Source: Pelagicoccus enzymogenes (GTDB lineage: Bacteria; Verrucomicrobiota; Verrucomicrobiia; Opitutales; Opitutaceae). Taken from it: DNA of 64,000 nucleotides. The translations under genes and the position numbers were made by a program. Within the stretch, counting starts at the first letter, position 1; every line of letters begins with the position of its first letter. The notes beneath the pieces were generated by a model. The model was not told the DNA's origin, searched no databases, and saw only the letters and a program-made list of their open reading frames with translations. The stretch covers positions 441,501 to 505,500 of the forward strand of contig NZ_JACYFG010000006.1 of the NCBI RefSeq assembly GCF_014803405.1, read 5' to 3'. Of the stretch, positions 8,937 through 18,713 are shown piece by piece.

Positions 8937-11858
8937 CTAGCGGCCGCAGCATTGCTTGAACTTCTTCCCGCTTCCGCATGGACAGGGCTCGTTGCGGCCC
9001 ACCTTGGGCAGGCTCTTCTTGATCGTCACCTTGGGCAGCTGTACCTGGCTTCCTTGAGCCGGCCTTCCTCCGGGACGCGCCGCAACCGCTCCGGAAGTCT
9101 CCGCCCCGCCGCCTTGGGCAACCGCCTGACGGGCGAGCATGTTCTTCACGTTTTCGATGGCGACCAGGTTGGTCGCGGTACGGAACAAGCGCGTGCACAC
9201 CTGAGCCCTCACGTTGCTCATCAATTCCTCGAAGTAGGTGTAAGCTTCGTTCTTGTACTCGTTGAGCGGATCCTTCTGGCCGTAGCTGCGTAGCCCCACG
9301 TTGCGACGCAAGTCTTCCATTTCGGTCAAGTGCTCCTGCCAACGGCCGTCGATGGAACTGAGCAGCACGTAGCGCTCGAGATGCTCCAGAGCAGCTTCGT
9401 TTTCCGCCGTCTTCTTGATGCGGTACGCATCGCGAATGGCATCGAGCACATGCTTGAGCTGAGCTTCTGCAGACTTTCCTCCGAGAGCCTCCTCGGAAAG
9501 GCCGATCGGAAAGTGCGAGTTGGCCCAAGTGACGAACCCAGCAAGGTCACGCTCAGCGTCCGCTAGACGATCCGCCACTTCCTCTTCCACCAACTCCATC
9601 ACCGTATCGAACGGAGTATCGCTTTGCAGGGCATCATTGCGCAGCGAGTAGATAATTTCGCGCTGCTTGTTCAGCACGTCGTCGTACTGCAGCAAGCGTT
9701 TGCGGACGGAGTAGTTACTCCCCTCAACTTTCTTCTGAGCGGTCTCGATAGAGCGGTTCAGCAGCGAGTGCTCGAGCGGTTCCCCCTCCTCCATGGACCC
9801 GTGCAGAATCTTCGCCATGAAGCCGGAATTGGCGAATAGACGCATCAAATCGTCTTCGAGGGAAATGTAGAACTTGGAACGGCCTGGGTCTCCTTGGCGC
9901 GAGCAACGGCCACGCAGCTGGCGGTCGATACGTCGCGACTCGTGGCGTTCCGTGCCGATGACCAGCAATCCACCCGCTTCCTTGACGCCTTCGCCCAACT
10001 TGATGTCGGTGCCGCGGCCCGCCATGTTGGTTGCGATGGTTACAGCCCCTTTGATGCCGGCGCGAGCGACGATTTCCGCTTCCTGCTGGTGGAACTTAGC
10101 ATTGAGAACGTTGTGCGGGATGTTTTTGCGGCGGAGCATGCGCCCCACGAGCTCGGACGCTTCTACGGAGACGGTGCCCACCAGCACCGGCTGTCCCTTC
10201 TTGTGGGCCGCCTCGACCTCGTCCACCACCGCATTGTACTTCTCGCGACGGGATTTGTAGATGACGTCGTTGTCATCGATGCGAATACAGGGCCTATTGG
10301 TCGGAATCACCGCGACACCTAGGTTGTAGATGTCGTGAAATTCGGTCGCTTCCGTTTCGGCCGTGCCGGTCATGCCGGCAAGCTTCTCGTACAAGCGGAA
10401 GTAGTTTTGAACCGTAACTGTGGCGAACGTACGTGTTTCCCGCTCGATGGTTACGTTTTCCTTCGCCTCAACCGCCTGATGCAAGCCATCGCCCCAACGG
10501 CGCCCCGCCATGACGCGGCCCGTGTTTTCGTCAACGATCACCACCTTGCCTTCCTGGACCACGTACTCGACGTCCTTCTCGTAAAGGGCGTAGGCGCGAA
10601 GCAGCTGGCTGATCGCGTGAATATCCTCTCCCACAACCTCGAGCGCTTCTTGCTCCTTGAGCTTGATCGCGTCCTTTTCTTCGGAGCTGAGCGAGGCATC
10701 CTTGTCTAGTTCGCTGAAACGAGTTGCCAAATCAGGCAAAACGAAAGCGTCGGGATTGTCCGGGCGAAGCGTCTTGCGACCTTTCTCCGTCAAGTCCGCC
10801 TGGCGCTGCTTTTCGTCGATCACGAAGTACAACTCTTCCTTCAAGTCGAAGAGCTTGTCCTTGTTCATGTCGCTGTGCATCTCCAGGTCCGTCTTGTCGA
10901 GCAGCTTACGATACTCGCCGGTCTCCAGCAGACGTAGCAGCTGCTTGTTCTTGGGCATGCCAAGCTTCACCTGCAACATCTTGAGCCCAAGGTCCCAAGT
11001 GTCCCGCTCCTCCTTGCCCAACTCTTCCTTCACTTCAGCGATCAAGGAATTGCATAGCTTGTTTTGGGCATTCACTAGGCTTTCGATCGCCCCCTTGAGC
11101 TTGGTGTAAGGCTGCTCGCGCTGGATCGGAGCGGGTCCGGAAATGATTAGCGGGGTACGCGCCTCATCGACCAAGATCGAGTCCACTTCGTCGATGATCA
11201 CGAAGAAGTGATCACGCTGCACCTGCTCCTCCTTGCTGTGAGCCATGCCGTTGTCGCGCAAGTAGTCAAAACCGAACTCCGACGCGGTACCGTAGGTCAC
11301 GTCGCACCCGTACATCTCTCGCTTCACTGGCGGAGGCTGCTGATTCTTGATGCAACCCACCGTGAGACCGAGGTACTTGAAGAGGTGCCCCATCCACTCC
11401 GAGTCACGCTGAGCCAAATACTCGTTGACCGTGACGAGTTGCACGTTTCGGCTAGCGAGAGCGTTCAAGTAGATAGGCAGCGTAGAGACCAGCGTCTTAC
11501 CTTCACCGGTCGCCATCTCCGCGATACGCCCCTGGTGCAATGCCATCCCGCCAATCAGCTGCACGTCGTAATGAACCATGTCCCAGTGCTGCTCGCGGCC
11601 GCACACCATGGCCGAGGTGCCCACCAAGCGCCGGGCCGCATTCTTTACAGTGGCGAAAGCCTCCGGCAACAAGTCGTCCAAGCTCTCTCCGTTGGCGAAA
11701 CGCTCGCGAAACTGCGCGGTGTGAGCCTTCAGCTCCTCATCGGAAAGGGATTGGTACGAGGCTTCTAGCTCGTTGATTTTGGCGACGGCAGGCTCGCAGG
11801 ACTTGAGCCACTTCTTGTTGGAGCGGCCCGCGAATTTCTTGAAAAATGACGATAGCAT
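8937..11858 (-). CDS. secA: Preprotein translocase ATPase SecA
   Basis: The 973-residue motor drives unfolded preproteins through SecYEG. I start at [11 protein letters not shown] (11858); the longer frame to 11915 has no support. Walker A (MATGEGKT) is at about residues 115-122, Walker B-like [22 protein letters not shown] follows, then the second NBD with [25 protein letters not shown]. Compared with E. coli SecA (901 residues) it has an insertion after [12 protein letters not shown], a feature I associate with SecA of Bacteroidota and the PVC group. The C-terminus ends in a zinc-binding SEC-C motif ([14 protein letters not shown]), which binds SecB or ribosomes in other species. Its load here is plausible given the many exported proteins in the window. 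Confidence 0.98.
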   Translation of the reverse strand: MLSSFFKKFAGRSNKKWLKSCEPAVAKINELEASYQSLSDEELKAHTAQFRERFANGESLDDLLPEAFATVKNAARRLVGTSAMVCGREQHWDMVHYDVQLIGGMALHQGRIAEMATGEGKTLVSTLPIYLNALASRNVQLVTVNEYLAQRDSEWMGHLFKYLGLTVGCIKNQQPPPVKREMYGCDVTYGTASEFGFDYLRDNGMAHSKEEQVQRDHFFVIIDEVDSILVDEARTPLIISGPAPIQREQPYTKLKGAIESLVNAQNKLCNSLIAEVKEELGKEERDTWDLGLKMLQVKLGMPKNKQLLRLLETGEYRKLLDKTDLEMHSDMNKDKLFDLKEELYFVIDEKQRQADLTEKGRKTLRPDNPDAFVLPDLATRFSELDKDASLSSEEKDAIKLKEQEALEVVGEDIHAISQLLRAYALYEKDVEYVVQEGKVVIVDENTGRVMAGRRWGDGLHQAVEAKENVTIERETRTFATVTVQNYFRLYEKLAGMTGTAETEATEFHDIYNLGVAVIPTNRPCIRIDDNDVIYKSRREKYNAVVDEVEAAHKKGQPVLVGTVSVEASELVGRMLRRKNIPHNVLNAKFHQQEAEIVARAGIKGAVTIATNMAGRGTDIKLGEGVKEAGGLLVIGTERHESRRIDRQLRGRCSRQGDPGRSKFYISLEDDLMRLFANSGFMAKILHGSMEEGEPLEHSLLNRSIETAQKKVEGSNYSVRKRLLQYDDVLNKQREIIYSLRNDALQSDTPFDTVMELVEEEVADRLADAERDLAGFVTWANSHFPIGLSEEALGGKSAEAQLKHVLDAIRDAYRIKKTAENEAALEHLERYVLLSSIDGRWQEHLTEMEDLRRNVGLRSYGQKDPLNEYKNEAYTYFEELMSNVRAQVCTRLFRTATNLVAIENVKNMLARQAVAQGGGAETSGAVAARPGGRPAQGSQVQLPKVTIKKSLPKVGRNEPCPCGSGKKFKQCCGR

Positions 11859-11970
11859 TGGAGCTTGGGTAAAATAGAGAGTGATCCGGCTAAAGAACTC
11901 AGGACAGCCTTGCAACGAAAAGGTGCGAATCTCTGGCTATGAATCGCTTCGCAGGGCTGCCAACGCTTGA

Positions 11971-12744
11971 TCACGCTTTCTCGAGCGCCAACCAAATCGC
12001 TGGCCCGTGCGGGTGGGTAGGCTCTTCGCGTTCACCAACTTTCTTGAAACCAAAATACTCAAAGGCTGCAAGCAAGTCAGGTTTCTCCATCCAATTGCTC
12101 GACTCACTGCCACCTCCGCAAAATCCCTTCCAATCGAGCGCGTCACCGTATCCGTGGGCGTGCAATCGATGGGAAAACCCCGAGTGAGTCGCATCCCAGC
12201 ATCCCGCAAAGTATTTTTTCGTCCTCGGGTCCGCACCGACCAGCTCCTCATCGTAAAAGTGCGTCCAGACAAAGAGCTTTTCGACGCGACGCGACAAGAG
12301 CTCTATCAACTCCACCGGATTCTTCATATGGTAGAGCACTCCGCTGGCGACACACAGATCGAATACGGTATCATTCTCTTTCAGATAAGATACGAAATTC
12401 CCCAGCAAGAACCTAGAGCGGCACAAGCCGAGGAGCTCCTTTACTATCAAACACCGCTGGAAAGCCGCGGCATTGCCTTCAATACTCGTTACGTGAGCCG
12501 CACCTGCCCGCTCTAACATGGAGGTGTGCGCCGCCTCCAAAGGGCCGAGTTCTAAAACGGTTTTGCCCTCCACGCCTCCCAGGAGCTGGAGGGCCCAATC
12601 AATTCGAACATCCTCATGCAGGCCGGCGACGCCGCCGCTTTCCACTCCCAGATGCGGGGGCATGCGCGAGGACCATTGCCCTTCAAAAAGATCAATCAGG
12701 TTTTGGTTGGAAGGACTCTTCTCAAAAAAATTGCGACCGCTCAT
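11971..12744 (-). CDS. Class I SAM-dependent methyltransferase (DUF1698-like)
   Basis: A 257-residue protein with motif I GKTVLELGPLEAAHTSML and VTSIEGNAAAFQRC, then VFDLCVASGVLYHMKNPVELIEL, a signature shared with CmoB-like and TIGR04290-type methyltransferases. A long aromatic-rich region (HGYGDALDWKGFCGGGSESSNWM) follows the core. It is cytoplasmic with unknown substrate. It lies 42 bp downstream of the UDP-xylose synthase gene on the same strand, so a role in modifying sugars or glycolipids is possible. Confidence 0.75.
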   Translation of the reverse strand: MSGRNFFEKSPSNQNLIDLFEGQWSSRMPPHLGVESGGVAGLHEDVRIDWALQLLGGVEGKTVLELGPLEAAHTSMLERAGAAHVTSIEGNAAAFQRCLIVKELLGLCRSRFLLGNFVSYLKENDTVFDLCVASGVLYHMKNPVELIELLSRRVEKLFVWTHFYDEELVGADPRTKKYFAGCWDATHSGFSHRLHAHGYGDALDWKGFCGGGSESSNWMEKPDLLAAFEYFGFKKVGEREEPTHPHGPAIWLALEKA

Positions 12745-12786
12745 CAGCCTCGGGATTCAGGATTAGGTCATCGAAGAACTGCGAGG

Positions 12787-13719
12787 TCACGCCTCCATGT
12801 CCTTCCTGAAATAGGCGATAGTTTCCTTCAAGCCTTCCTCCAGAGGCACGCTCGGCTCCCAGGCCAGGTGCTTCTTCGCCAGGGAAATATCGGGCTGGCG
12901 CTGCTTGGGATCGTCCGCAGGCAGGTCCAAGTGGACGAGCTTCGATTTGGAACCCACCAATCGCAGCACCGTCTCCGCTAGCTCGATCATCGTGAACTCC
13001 CCCGGATTCCCCAAGTTAACGGGCCCCGTCACGGCATCTTGGTTCATCAAACGCACGAAGCCCTCGATCAAATCGCTGTAGAAGCAAAAGGAACGCGTCT
13101 GCGAACCGTCGCCGTAGATCGTAATGTCTTCGCCTCGCAAGGCCTGCACGATAAAGTTGGAAACCACCCGTCCGTCGCTAGCCAACATGCGAGGACCGTA
13201 GGTATTGAAGATGCGAGCGATGCGGATATCGACTCCGTTCTGACGGTGGTAATCGAAGAACAAGGTCTCCGCGCAACGCTTGCCCTCATCGTAGCAGGAC
13301 CGAATTCCGATCGGGTTCACGTTCCCCCAGTAAGACTCCTGCTGGGGATGCTGGTGCGGGTCTCCATACACCTCGGAGGTGGAGGCTTGAAAAACCCGCG
13401 CCTTCAATCGCTTTGCCAGGCCAAGGCAATTGATGGCCCCCATGACAGATGTCTTGATCGTCTTGATCGCATTGTACTGGTAATGCGGCGGCGATGCCGG
13501 ACAAGCGAGATTGTAGATCTGGTCCACCTCAAACTTGAAAGGGTCGATCACGTCATGGCGCACGAACTCGAAATACGGGTTGGACAGAAGGTGCACGATA
13601 TTCGCCTTCCTCCCGGTGAAGAGGTTGTCCAAACAGACGACCTCGTGCCCCTCGCCGAGCAAACGCTCGCAAAGGTGGCTGCCTAAAAATCCGGCTCCTC
13701 CGGTGACTAGTACTCTCAT
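12787..13719 (-). CDS. UDP-glucuronate decarboxylase (UDP-xylose synthase, SDR family)
   Basis: A 310-residue extended SDR. The NAD-binding motif [15 protein letters not shown] is at the N-terminus, then the characteristic UXS residues [21 protein letters not shown], the STSEVYGDP strand, the catalytic YDEGKR (Y-x-x-x-K) and the diagnostic [39 protein letters not shown]. It converts UDP-glucuronate to UDP-xylose with CO2 release, supplying xylose or apiose units for surface polysaccharide. It is full length without a membrane anchor, so cytoplasmic. Confidence 0.93.
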   Translation of the reverse strand: MRVLVTGGAGFLGSHLCERLLGEGHEVVCLDNLFTGRKANIVHLLSNPYFEFVRHDVIDPFKFEVDQIYNLACPASPPHYQYNAIKTIKTSVMGAINCLGLAKRLKARVFQASTSEVYGDPHQHPQQESYWGNVNPIGIRSCYDEGKRCAETLFFDYHRQNGVDIRIARIFNTYGPRMLASDGRVVSNFIVQALRGEDITIYGDGSQTRSFCFYSDLIEGFVRLMNQDAVTGPVNLGNPGEFTMIELAETVLRLVGSKSKLVHLDLPADDPKQRQPDISLAKKHLAWEPSVPLEEGLKETIAYFRKDMEA

Positions 13720-13793
13720 GTTCGTGATTGGCTAATACGGTCTGGGAAAACGAAAGCACCGCGCTCCGCACATCCTGTCAAACCACGAGAAGC

Positions 13794-15203
13794 TCAGTTG
13801 CGTTCCCCTTCCTCGGATTGCTCCTCCTCGCCTTTCCTGAAGAAACTGTAGTTCGCCAAGAAGGAGACCCCCATCAAGGTCCCCAGTTGGCGCAGGGGAC
13901 GCATCGCTCCGATCGCCTGCGTGAGCGTGGCAGCTTTCGGCTCCGCTATTCCCAACAACAGAATCCCGGTCGAGATCACGACCGAGTGATGAACGAGGGA
14001 AATGACATGAAAGGCCCCAACCTGGTCTTGGAAGCGAGCCTGCACCCAGGAGAAGAGCAATCCGCCCAAGATCGGCGCCACCGCGGCCGACAGGGAACTC
14101 GCCGCCAAGTTGAAACTGATCGCGGCCGTCTTCGCTTCGGCCGGAATCAACTTCAATATCATGCTGAAAGAGCCAAACAAGAATCCGGAGCCAGCGACCC
14201 CTCCGATACCCCAAATGAGATAGAGAATGCCCACCTCGTCCGGTCTTGCGAACTGGTGCAGGTAGCCCGTCCCCATCCAAACCGACAAAGCAACCATCAA
14301 GCTGATACGGCATCCATACTTGTCGCATACGCGCCCCCAAAACGGCATCATCAAAGCTCCCGTGGTAGTCGCCAGCATTGCCAAGCGAGCCACCTCCTCC
14401 ACGCTCATTCCCAATACCTTGTAATAGAACACGGGAAAAAACGGCCCCATTACATTTGCCGCAAAGCCAAAGGTCGCTCCAAACACCACGAAGCGAATCA
14501 AAGCGGTGTTCTTCAAGATCGACGAAAACTGATCCAATAGCTTCGAGCTACGCTCGTCCGCGACACGTTTGGTAGGCAGTATCCGAAGCTGCAATACAAT
14601 CGACACAGCACGCATGGCAACCGACACGAAGATGATCATCTGAAAACCAAAGATAGCGTTCTCTTTCCAGTATCCAAGAAACCACGACGAACTCACCAAA
14701 AAGGCGACCGTACTGATCTGCAACAGCCGATTTCGGCGGCCCAAATACTTGCCCCGCCCTTTGGTCGGAAGCCATTCCTGCACCCACGAGGTCCAACTCA
14801 CGTTCACCAAAGCAAACGCCAAAGCCCCCACCGCAAACAAGCCTACAATCAACAAAGGCGAGTGCCACTCGCCTCCCATAGCGATTCGCGGCAACGCATA
14901 GCCCACAGCCACCCAGCAGCACAAGTGGATCCATGAAAAAACCAAGCAGATCACCTTTTGAGAAAACCGACGCGTCAGCCACGGCAAGGCAAAGAGCTGC
15001 ACGACGTTGGCCCAAGCGGGCAAGGAAGCGATCACCCCGTACACCGACTCCTTCAGTCCGATCGCCCCCGTCATCATGCTCGCGAGCAAAAAGTTGCCCG
15101 GCATGGCGAAAAACACCAAGGGCATAGCCAGCAAGCCCTCGACTACCGAAAGCCGCATGTTGACCCTCAGCTTCGAGTCCATCCTATCTGATGCGATACT
15201 CAT
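13794..15203 (-). CDS. Major facilitator superfamily transporter
   Basis: A 469-residue membrane protein with about twelve hydrophobic segments and the MFS loop (PAWANVVQLFALPWLTRRFS; cytoplasmic MPFWGRVCDKYGCR). A second possible start is at 15182 (MDSKLRVN). The weakly charged segments resemble the transporter subfamily commonly annotated MFS_1 without a defined substrate. It is encoded between tgt and the UXS gene on the same strand with gaps of 34 and 74 bp. A C-terminal tail rich in Glu (GEEEQSEEGE) is presumably cytoplasmic. Substrate not inferable. Confidence 0.8.
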   Translation of the reverse strand: MSIASDRMDSKLRVNMRLSVVEGLLAMPLVFFAMPGNFLLASMMTGAIGLKESVYGVIASLPAWANVVQLFALPWLTRRFSQKVICLVFSWIHLCCWVAVGYALPRIAMGGEWHSPLLIVGLFAVGALAFALVNVSWTSWVQEWLPTKGRGKYLGRRNRLLQISTVAFLVSSSWFLGYWKENAIFGFQMIIFVSVAMRAVSIVLQLRILPTKRVADERSSKLLDQFSSILKNTALIRFVVFGATFGFAANVMGPFFPVFYYKVLGMSVEEVARLAMLATTTGALMMPFWGRVCDKYGCRISLMVALSVWMGTGYLHQFARPDEVGILYLIWGIGGVAGSGFLFGSFSMILKLIPAEAKTAAISFNLAASSLSAAVAPILGGLLFSWVQARFQDQVGAFHVISLVHHSVVISTGILLLGIAEPKAATLTQAIGAMRPLRQLGTLMGVSFLANYSFFRKGEEEQSEEGERN

Positions 15204-15237
15204 GTCACCAATTTCCCACTACGCACAAACCAAACAG

Positions 15238-16383
15238 CTATCCCTCACCCTTCTCGCCCGCTTCGTAGCGTTCGATCCAACTCGCGCTCCAACGAGAAAA
15301 GTCACCCGCTTCGATGCGGGCGCGAGCCTGCTCCATCAGGTTCAAGTAGAAATGCAAGTTGTGCAGGGTCAAAAGCGTGCAGCTCAACATCTCCTTCGCC
15401 ATGGTGAGATGGCGCAGGTAAGCCCGCGTAAAGTTCCGGCAGGTGTAGTTTTCCATGCCCACCACCAGCGGCTTGAGATCCGTGGCGAAACGCGAGTTGC
15501 GAATGTTCTTCATTCCATCAGGCGTGAAAAACGCGCCATTGCGAGCGACCCGACTCGGCAACACGCAGTCAAACATGTCCACTCCGGCCGCGATCATCTT
15601 CAACATCTGCGGAGGCGTGCCCAATCCCATGGTATAACGCGGCTTGTCTTCCGGCAAGAAGGGAGCCGTCGCCCGCACCTGCTTGAGCATTTCCGGCTCC
15701 GGCTCGCCCACGCTTACACCGCCAATCGCGTAGCCAGGAAAATCGAGCTCCGCCAACTCTTCCGCCGAACGACGCCGCAAGTCCTCGAATTCCGATCCTT
15801 GAGCGATCGCAAAAACATGATGCCCCGATCCCAAGAATCCGTTGTCCGTCGCGATCTCCTTGCAAGCCTTCGCCCAACGCGTGGTGCGCTCCACCGCCTT
15901 CACGCAATCGTCCTTCTTGCATGGATACGGCGGACACTCGTCGATCACCATAGCGATATCGGACCCCAGGTTCGCCTGGATCGTCATCACTTCCCTCGGC
16001 CCCAAGAATACCTTCGATCCATCCAAGTGCGACTGGAAGGCGACCCCCTCCTCCGTCAGCTTGCTCAACTTCGCCAAGCTGAAGGCCTGAAAGCCGCCGC
16101 TGTCCGTCAAGATCGGCCCGTCCCAGCTCATAAACTTATGCAAGCCGCCCGCATCGCGAATCAGCTCGGAACCAGGACGCAGGTTCAAGTGATAAGTGTT
16201 CCCAAGAATAATCTGAGCCCCCACATCCTCCTTGATCTGGCGAGGGGTCAAACCCTTCACCGTCGCCTGCGTGCCCACCGGCATGAAAATCGGCGTCTCG
16301 ATCGCGCCGTGCAAGGTCTTCAGACGGCCGCGGCGGGCCCCCGTTTCGGCATCCTTTTTGATCAGCTGGAAATGTTCGCTCAT
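15238..16383 (-). CDS. tgt: Queuine/preQ1 tRNA-guanine transglycosylase with an incomplete zinc site
   Basis: The start is MSEHFQLIKKD (16383). The 381-residue TIM-barrel enzyme exchanges G34 of GUN anticodons for preQ1. Visible are the general-base loop LTDSGGFQAFSL, the recognition loop AIGGVSVGEPEPEM, and the nucleophile region GVDMFDCVLPSRVARNG. The usual zinc motif is C-x-C-x-x-C plus a distal His. Here the region reads GMENYTCRNFTRAYLRH: only the third Cys is kept, the first two positions being Met and Asn, while the distal His (LTLHNLHFY) remains. I checked this in the nucleotide sequence near 15450. The rest is conserved, so activity without zinc, or with altered structure, is possible. 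Confidence 0.92.
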   Translation of the reverse strand: MSEHFQLIKKDAETGARRGRLKTLHGAIETPIFMPVGTQATVKGLTPRQIKEDVGAQIILGNTYHLNLRPGSELIRDAGGLHKFMSWDGPILTDSGGFQAFSLAKLSKLTEEGVAFQSHLDGSKVFLGPREVMTIQANLGSDIAMVIDECPPYPCKKDDCVKAVERTTRWAKACKEIATDNGFLGSGHHVFAIAQGSEFEDLRRRSAEELAELDFPGYAIGGVSVGEPEPEMLKQVRATAPFLPEDKPRYTMGLGTPPQMLKMIAAGVDMFDCVLPSRVARNGAFFTPDGMKNIRNSRFATDLKPLVVGMENYTCRNFTRAYLRHLTMAKEMLSCTLLTLHNLHFYLNLMEQARARIEAGDFSRWSASWIERYEAGEKGEG

Positions 16384-16559
16384 AAATAGAGCCCAAAACC
16401 TAGCTCCCCCACCTCCCCGAACAACCCAAATTTTCACTCGTCGCCCAATACCGTAAAACCAAGGCCCGAGCCGACGGCAGGCGACTTATTCACACGCCCC
16501 CCGCCAAGCTTGACCCACCTCCCGCCGCCCTATTTAAACCAGCCCTAAAACTGCCCAAA

Positions 16560-17123
16560 ATGCTGCTTGTCATCGACAACTACGATTCCTTCACCTTCAA
16601 CCTCGTCCAGTACTTCGGTACGCTCGGCGTCGAGCAGCGCGTCTTCCGCAACGACCAAATCACCGTCGAAGAAGCCCTAGCCCTCCAACCCGAGCGGGTT
16701 CTCATCTCGCCCGGCCCCTGTTCCCCGTCGGAAGCCGGCGTATCCATCGCCATGATCGAGGCCTTCGCCGGCAAGGTGCCCCTCTTCGGCGTGTGCCTCG
16801 GGCACCAGTCCATCGGACAGCACTTCGGAGGAAAAGTCGTCCGGGCCGACCGCCTCATGCACGGCAAGACCTCCCCCATCAGCCACAACGGCAAAGACCT
16901 CTTCAAAGGCCTCCCCCAAGGCCTGCAGGCCACCCGCTACCACTCCCTAATCGTCGAGCGAGAAAGCTTCCCAGCTTGCCTCGAGATCACCGCCGAGACC
17001 GCCGAAGGCGAAATCATGGGACTGCGACACCGCGAGCTCCCCATCTGGGGCGTTCAATTCCACCCCGAATCCATCGCCACACAAAACGGGATGGAAATCC
17101 TCAAGAACTTCCTCACACTCTGA
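16560..17123 (+). CDS. pabA: Anthranilate/aminodeoxychorismate synthase glutamine amidotransferase subunit
   Basis: A 187-residue class I glutamine amidotransferase. [13 protein letters not shown] at the N-terminus, the oxyanion strand [11 protein letters not shown], the nucleophile elbow [10 protein letters not shown] (Cys about 79) and the catalytic His-Glu pair in GVQFHPESI are all present. It releases ammonia from glutamine for the chorismate-using partner, in tryptophan (TrpG) or folate (PabA) synthesis; sequence alone does not decide between them and no TrpE/PabB partner is in the window. It is followed 6 bp later by nrdR. Confidence 0.92.
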   Translation: MLLVIDNYDSFTFNLVQYFGTLGVEQRVFRNDQITVEEALALQPERVLISPGPCSPSEAGVSIAMIEAFAGKVPLFGVCLGHQSIGQHFGGKVVRADRLMHGKTSPISHNGKDLFKGLPQGLQATRYHSLIVERESFPACLEITAETAEGEIMGLRHRELPIWGVQFHPESIATQNGMEILKNFLTL

Positions 17124-17129
17124 TCTACC

Positions 17130-17591
17130 ATGAGATGCCCCAAGTGCGGATCTGAGCTGGACAAAGTCATCGACTCCCGCGCCTCCAAGGACGGCTCCAC
17201 CATCCGCCGGAGACGCGAATGCCTCGACTGTTCTCACCGCTTCTCAACCACCGAGCAAATCCTCCGCGAAAACCTCTACGTCACCAAGCGAGACGGACGA
17301 CGCGAAGACTTCGACAAGGCCAAGATCATCTACTCCCTCCGCCGCGCCTGCCAAAAACGCCCCGTCGCCGCCGAGCAGATCAACATGCTCGTGGAAGACA
17401 TGATCGACTCCCTCGAGTCCGAGTTCGGCATGGAATTCCCCTCCTCCGCCATAGGCGAAAAAGTCCTCTCCAATCTCAAAGCCATCGACCCCATCGCCTA
17501 CATCCGCTTCGCCTCCGTCTACAAAGACTTCAAAAACCTCGACGAATTCCTCGACGAAATCGGAGACCTCAACACCCCAAAAATCCTGTAG
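17130..17591 (+). CDS. nrdR: Transcriptional repressor NrdR
   Basis: A 153-residue protein with the N-terminal zinc ribbon MRCPKCGSELDKVIDSRASK (Cys 3 and 6, with ECLDCSHRFST supplying the second pair), followed by the ATP-cone YVTKRDGRREDFDKAKI and the conserved end DPIAYIRFASVYKDF. NrdR senses ATP/dATP and represses ribonucleotide reductase genes by binding NrdR boxes. It is tightly linked to the amidotransferase gene upstream. Its stop codon lies within a REP-like palindrome. Confidence 0.96.
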   Translation: MRCPKCGSELDKVIDSRASKDGSTIRRRRECLDCSHRFSTTEQILRENLYVTKRDGRREDFDKAKIIYSLRRACQKRPVAAEQINMLVEDMIDSLESEFGMEFPSSAIGEKVLSNLKAIDPIAYIRFASVYKDFKNLDEFLDEIGDLNTPKIL

Positions 17592-17612
17592 GAGCGAGCT
17601 TGCTCGCGAATC
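17588..17612. repeat. REP-like palindrome overlapping the nrdR stop codon
   Basis: The core GGAGCGAGCTTGCTCGCGA starts 2 bp inside the nrdR stop. Arms GCGAGC / GCTCGC form a short hairpin. Related copies lie at 19589, 21016 and 21290. It is similar to REP elements known from other genera, including Pseudomonas. Confidence 0.8.
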
Positions 17613-17635
17613 TTCCACCCCAGATCCCATCCACC

Positions 17636-18109
17636 TTGAAACACGGCGCCCACAAAGACTTTTCCAAGCTCCAGATCATCTGCGCCCTCTTCGCCGACGA
17701 CATCGGCGACGACCTCTACTTCGCCCGCCAAATCAAGGAATCCATCGAAGCGACCCTCACCAAGGAAAACCGCGACCACCCCGCCGCCTTCCTCGCCGCC
17801 GCCCAAACGCTTGCCGAGCAAACTGCCCGCCACCCCGAACGAGCCATCGTCGACCTCGTCCCCGCCCCCGAAGCCCAAGGCTTCTCCGAGCTCGCCCTGC
17901 GCGCCCGCCTCCTCGAAGCCATCAAACGCACTTGCCGCTTCGAAAAGCCCCTTCTCGTCCTCACCGGACTCAAAGAAGCCATCTGCCCCGCCGGCAAACG
18001 CTGGACCGCCCGCCGCGCCGCAGAATACCAAAACGCCATCGCCTACGCCCGCGACTTCTGCCAATCCCGTACCCGCCCCTCCAGCCACCTCAACCTCATC
18101 ATCTACTAG
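17636..18109 (+). CDS. Hypothetical protein with a TTG start
   Basis: The open frame extends upstream through nrdR, but the sensible protein begins after the REP palindrome. The best start is TTG at 17636 (MKHGAHKDFSKLQII), giving 157 residues; there is no ATG or GTG nearby. The sequence is rich in Ala and Arg, with helical segments (FARQIKESIEATLTKENRDHPAAFLAAAQTLAEQ, TCRFEKPLLVLTGLKEAI) and no signal peptide or recognised motif. Third codon positions are strongly C-biased as in its neighbours, which supports it being coding. I do not recognise the family. Confidence 0.55.
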   Translation: MKHGAHKDFSKLQIICALFADDIGDDLYFARQIKESIEATLTKENRDHPAAFLAAAQTLAEQTARHPERAIVDLVPAPEAQGFSELALRARLLEAIKRTCRFEKPLLVLTGLKEAICPAGKRWTARRAAEYQNAIAYARDFCQSRTRPSSHLNLIIY

Positions 18110-18216
18110 GCAGGGCGGCCTGGCCCAGACCGCCGCCACAACCCGATCCAACCCCGCCACAACCAACCTAAAAAATCCCTGTTCATCCACGTCCATCCGT
18201 GGCTCCAAACAAAACA

Positions 18217-18561
18217 ATGTCCGAAAAGACCATCTTCCAAAAAATAATCGACCGCGAAATCCCCGCCACCATCGAGCACGAAGACGAGCAATGCATCGTC
18301 ATCCACGACATCTCGCCCCAAGCCCCCACCCACCTCCTGCTCATCCCCAAGAAACGCATCGTCCGCATCGGAGAAGCCACCCCCGAAGACACCCAACTCC
18401 TCGGCCACCTCATGGCCCAAATCCCCCTGCTCGCCCAAAAACTCGGCTGGAGCGACGGATTCCGCACCGTCATCAACAACGGTCCCTACGGCGGCGAAGC
18501 CGTCCCCCACCTCCACATCCACCTGCTCGCCGGACGCCAAATGGCCTGGCCCCCCGGCTGA
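18217..18561 (+). CDS. HIT family protein (histidine triad nucleotide-binding)
   Basis: The start MSEKTIFQKII at 18217 gives 114 residues, the usual length for Hint-type HIT proteins. The active-site triad PHLHIHLLAGR (His-x-His-x-His) and the N-terminal IVIHDISPQAPTHLLLIPKKR are diagnostic. It hydrolyses nucleoside phosphoramidates or related AMP conjugates; the physiological substrate is unclear. A palindromic stretch (CCACG/CGTGG) found widely in intergenic DNA of this phylum, by my recollection, lies just upstream (18187-18207). Confidence 0.93.
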   Translation: MSEKTIFQKIIDREIPATIEHEDEQCIVIHDISPQAPTHLLLIPKKRIVRIGEATPEDTQLLGHLMAQIPLLAQKLGWSDGFRTVINNGPYGGEAVPHLHIHLLAGRQMAWPPG

Positions 18562-18713
18562 TCCATGCAGGTACCGAGCACAGCGACACTCGAGGAGTTC
18601 AGCGACGAGACACGAGCTCGCTCGCGATTCCCTCTTCAAGCTCGGCCCTCCCGCCGAGCTTTTCCATCTGCCAAATCCAACATCAGCCTGCCCCCTTCAA
18701 CCTTTCCCTTCCC

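Noticed and set aside
8904-11768. Several + strand frames antisense to secA, some over 120 codons
   Set aside because: SecA is certain by homology; the antisense frames look like mirror images of its codon bias.
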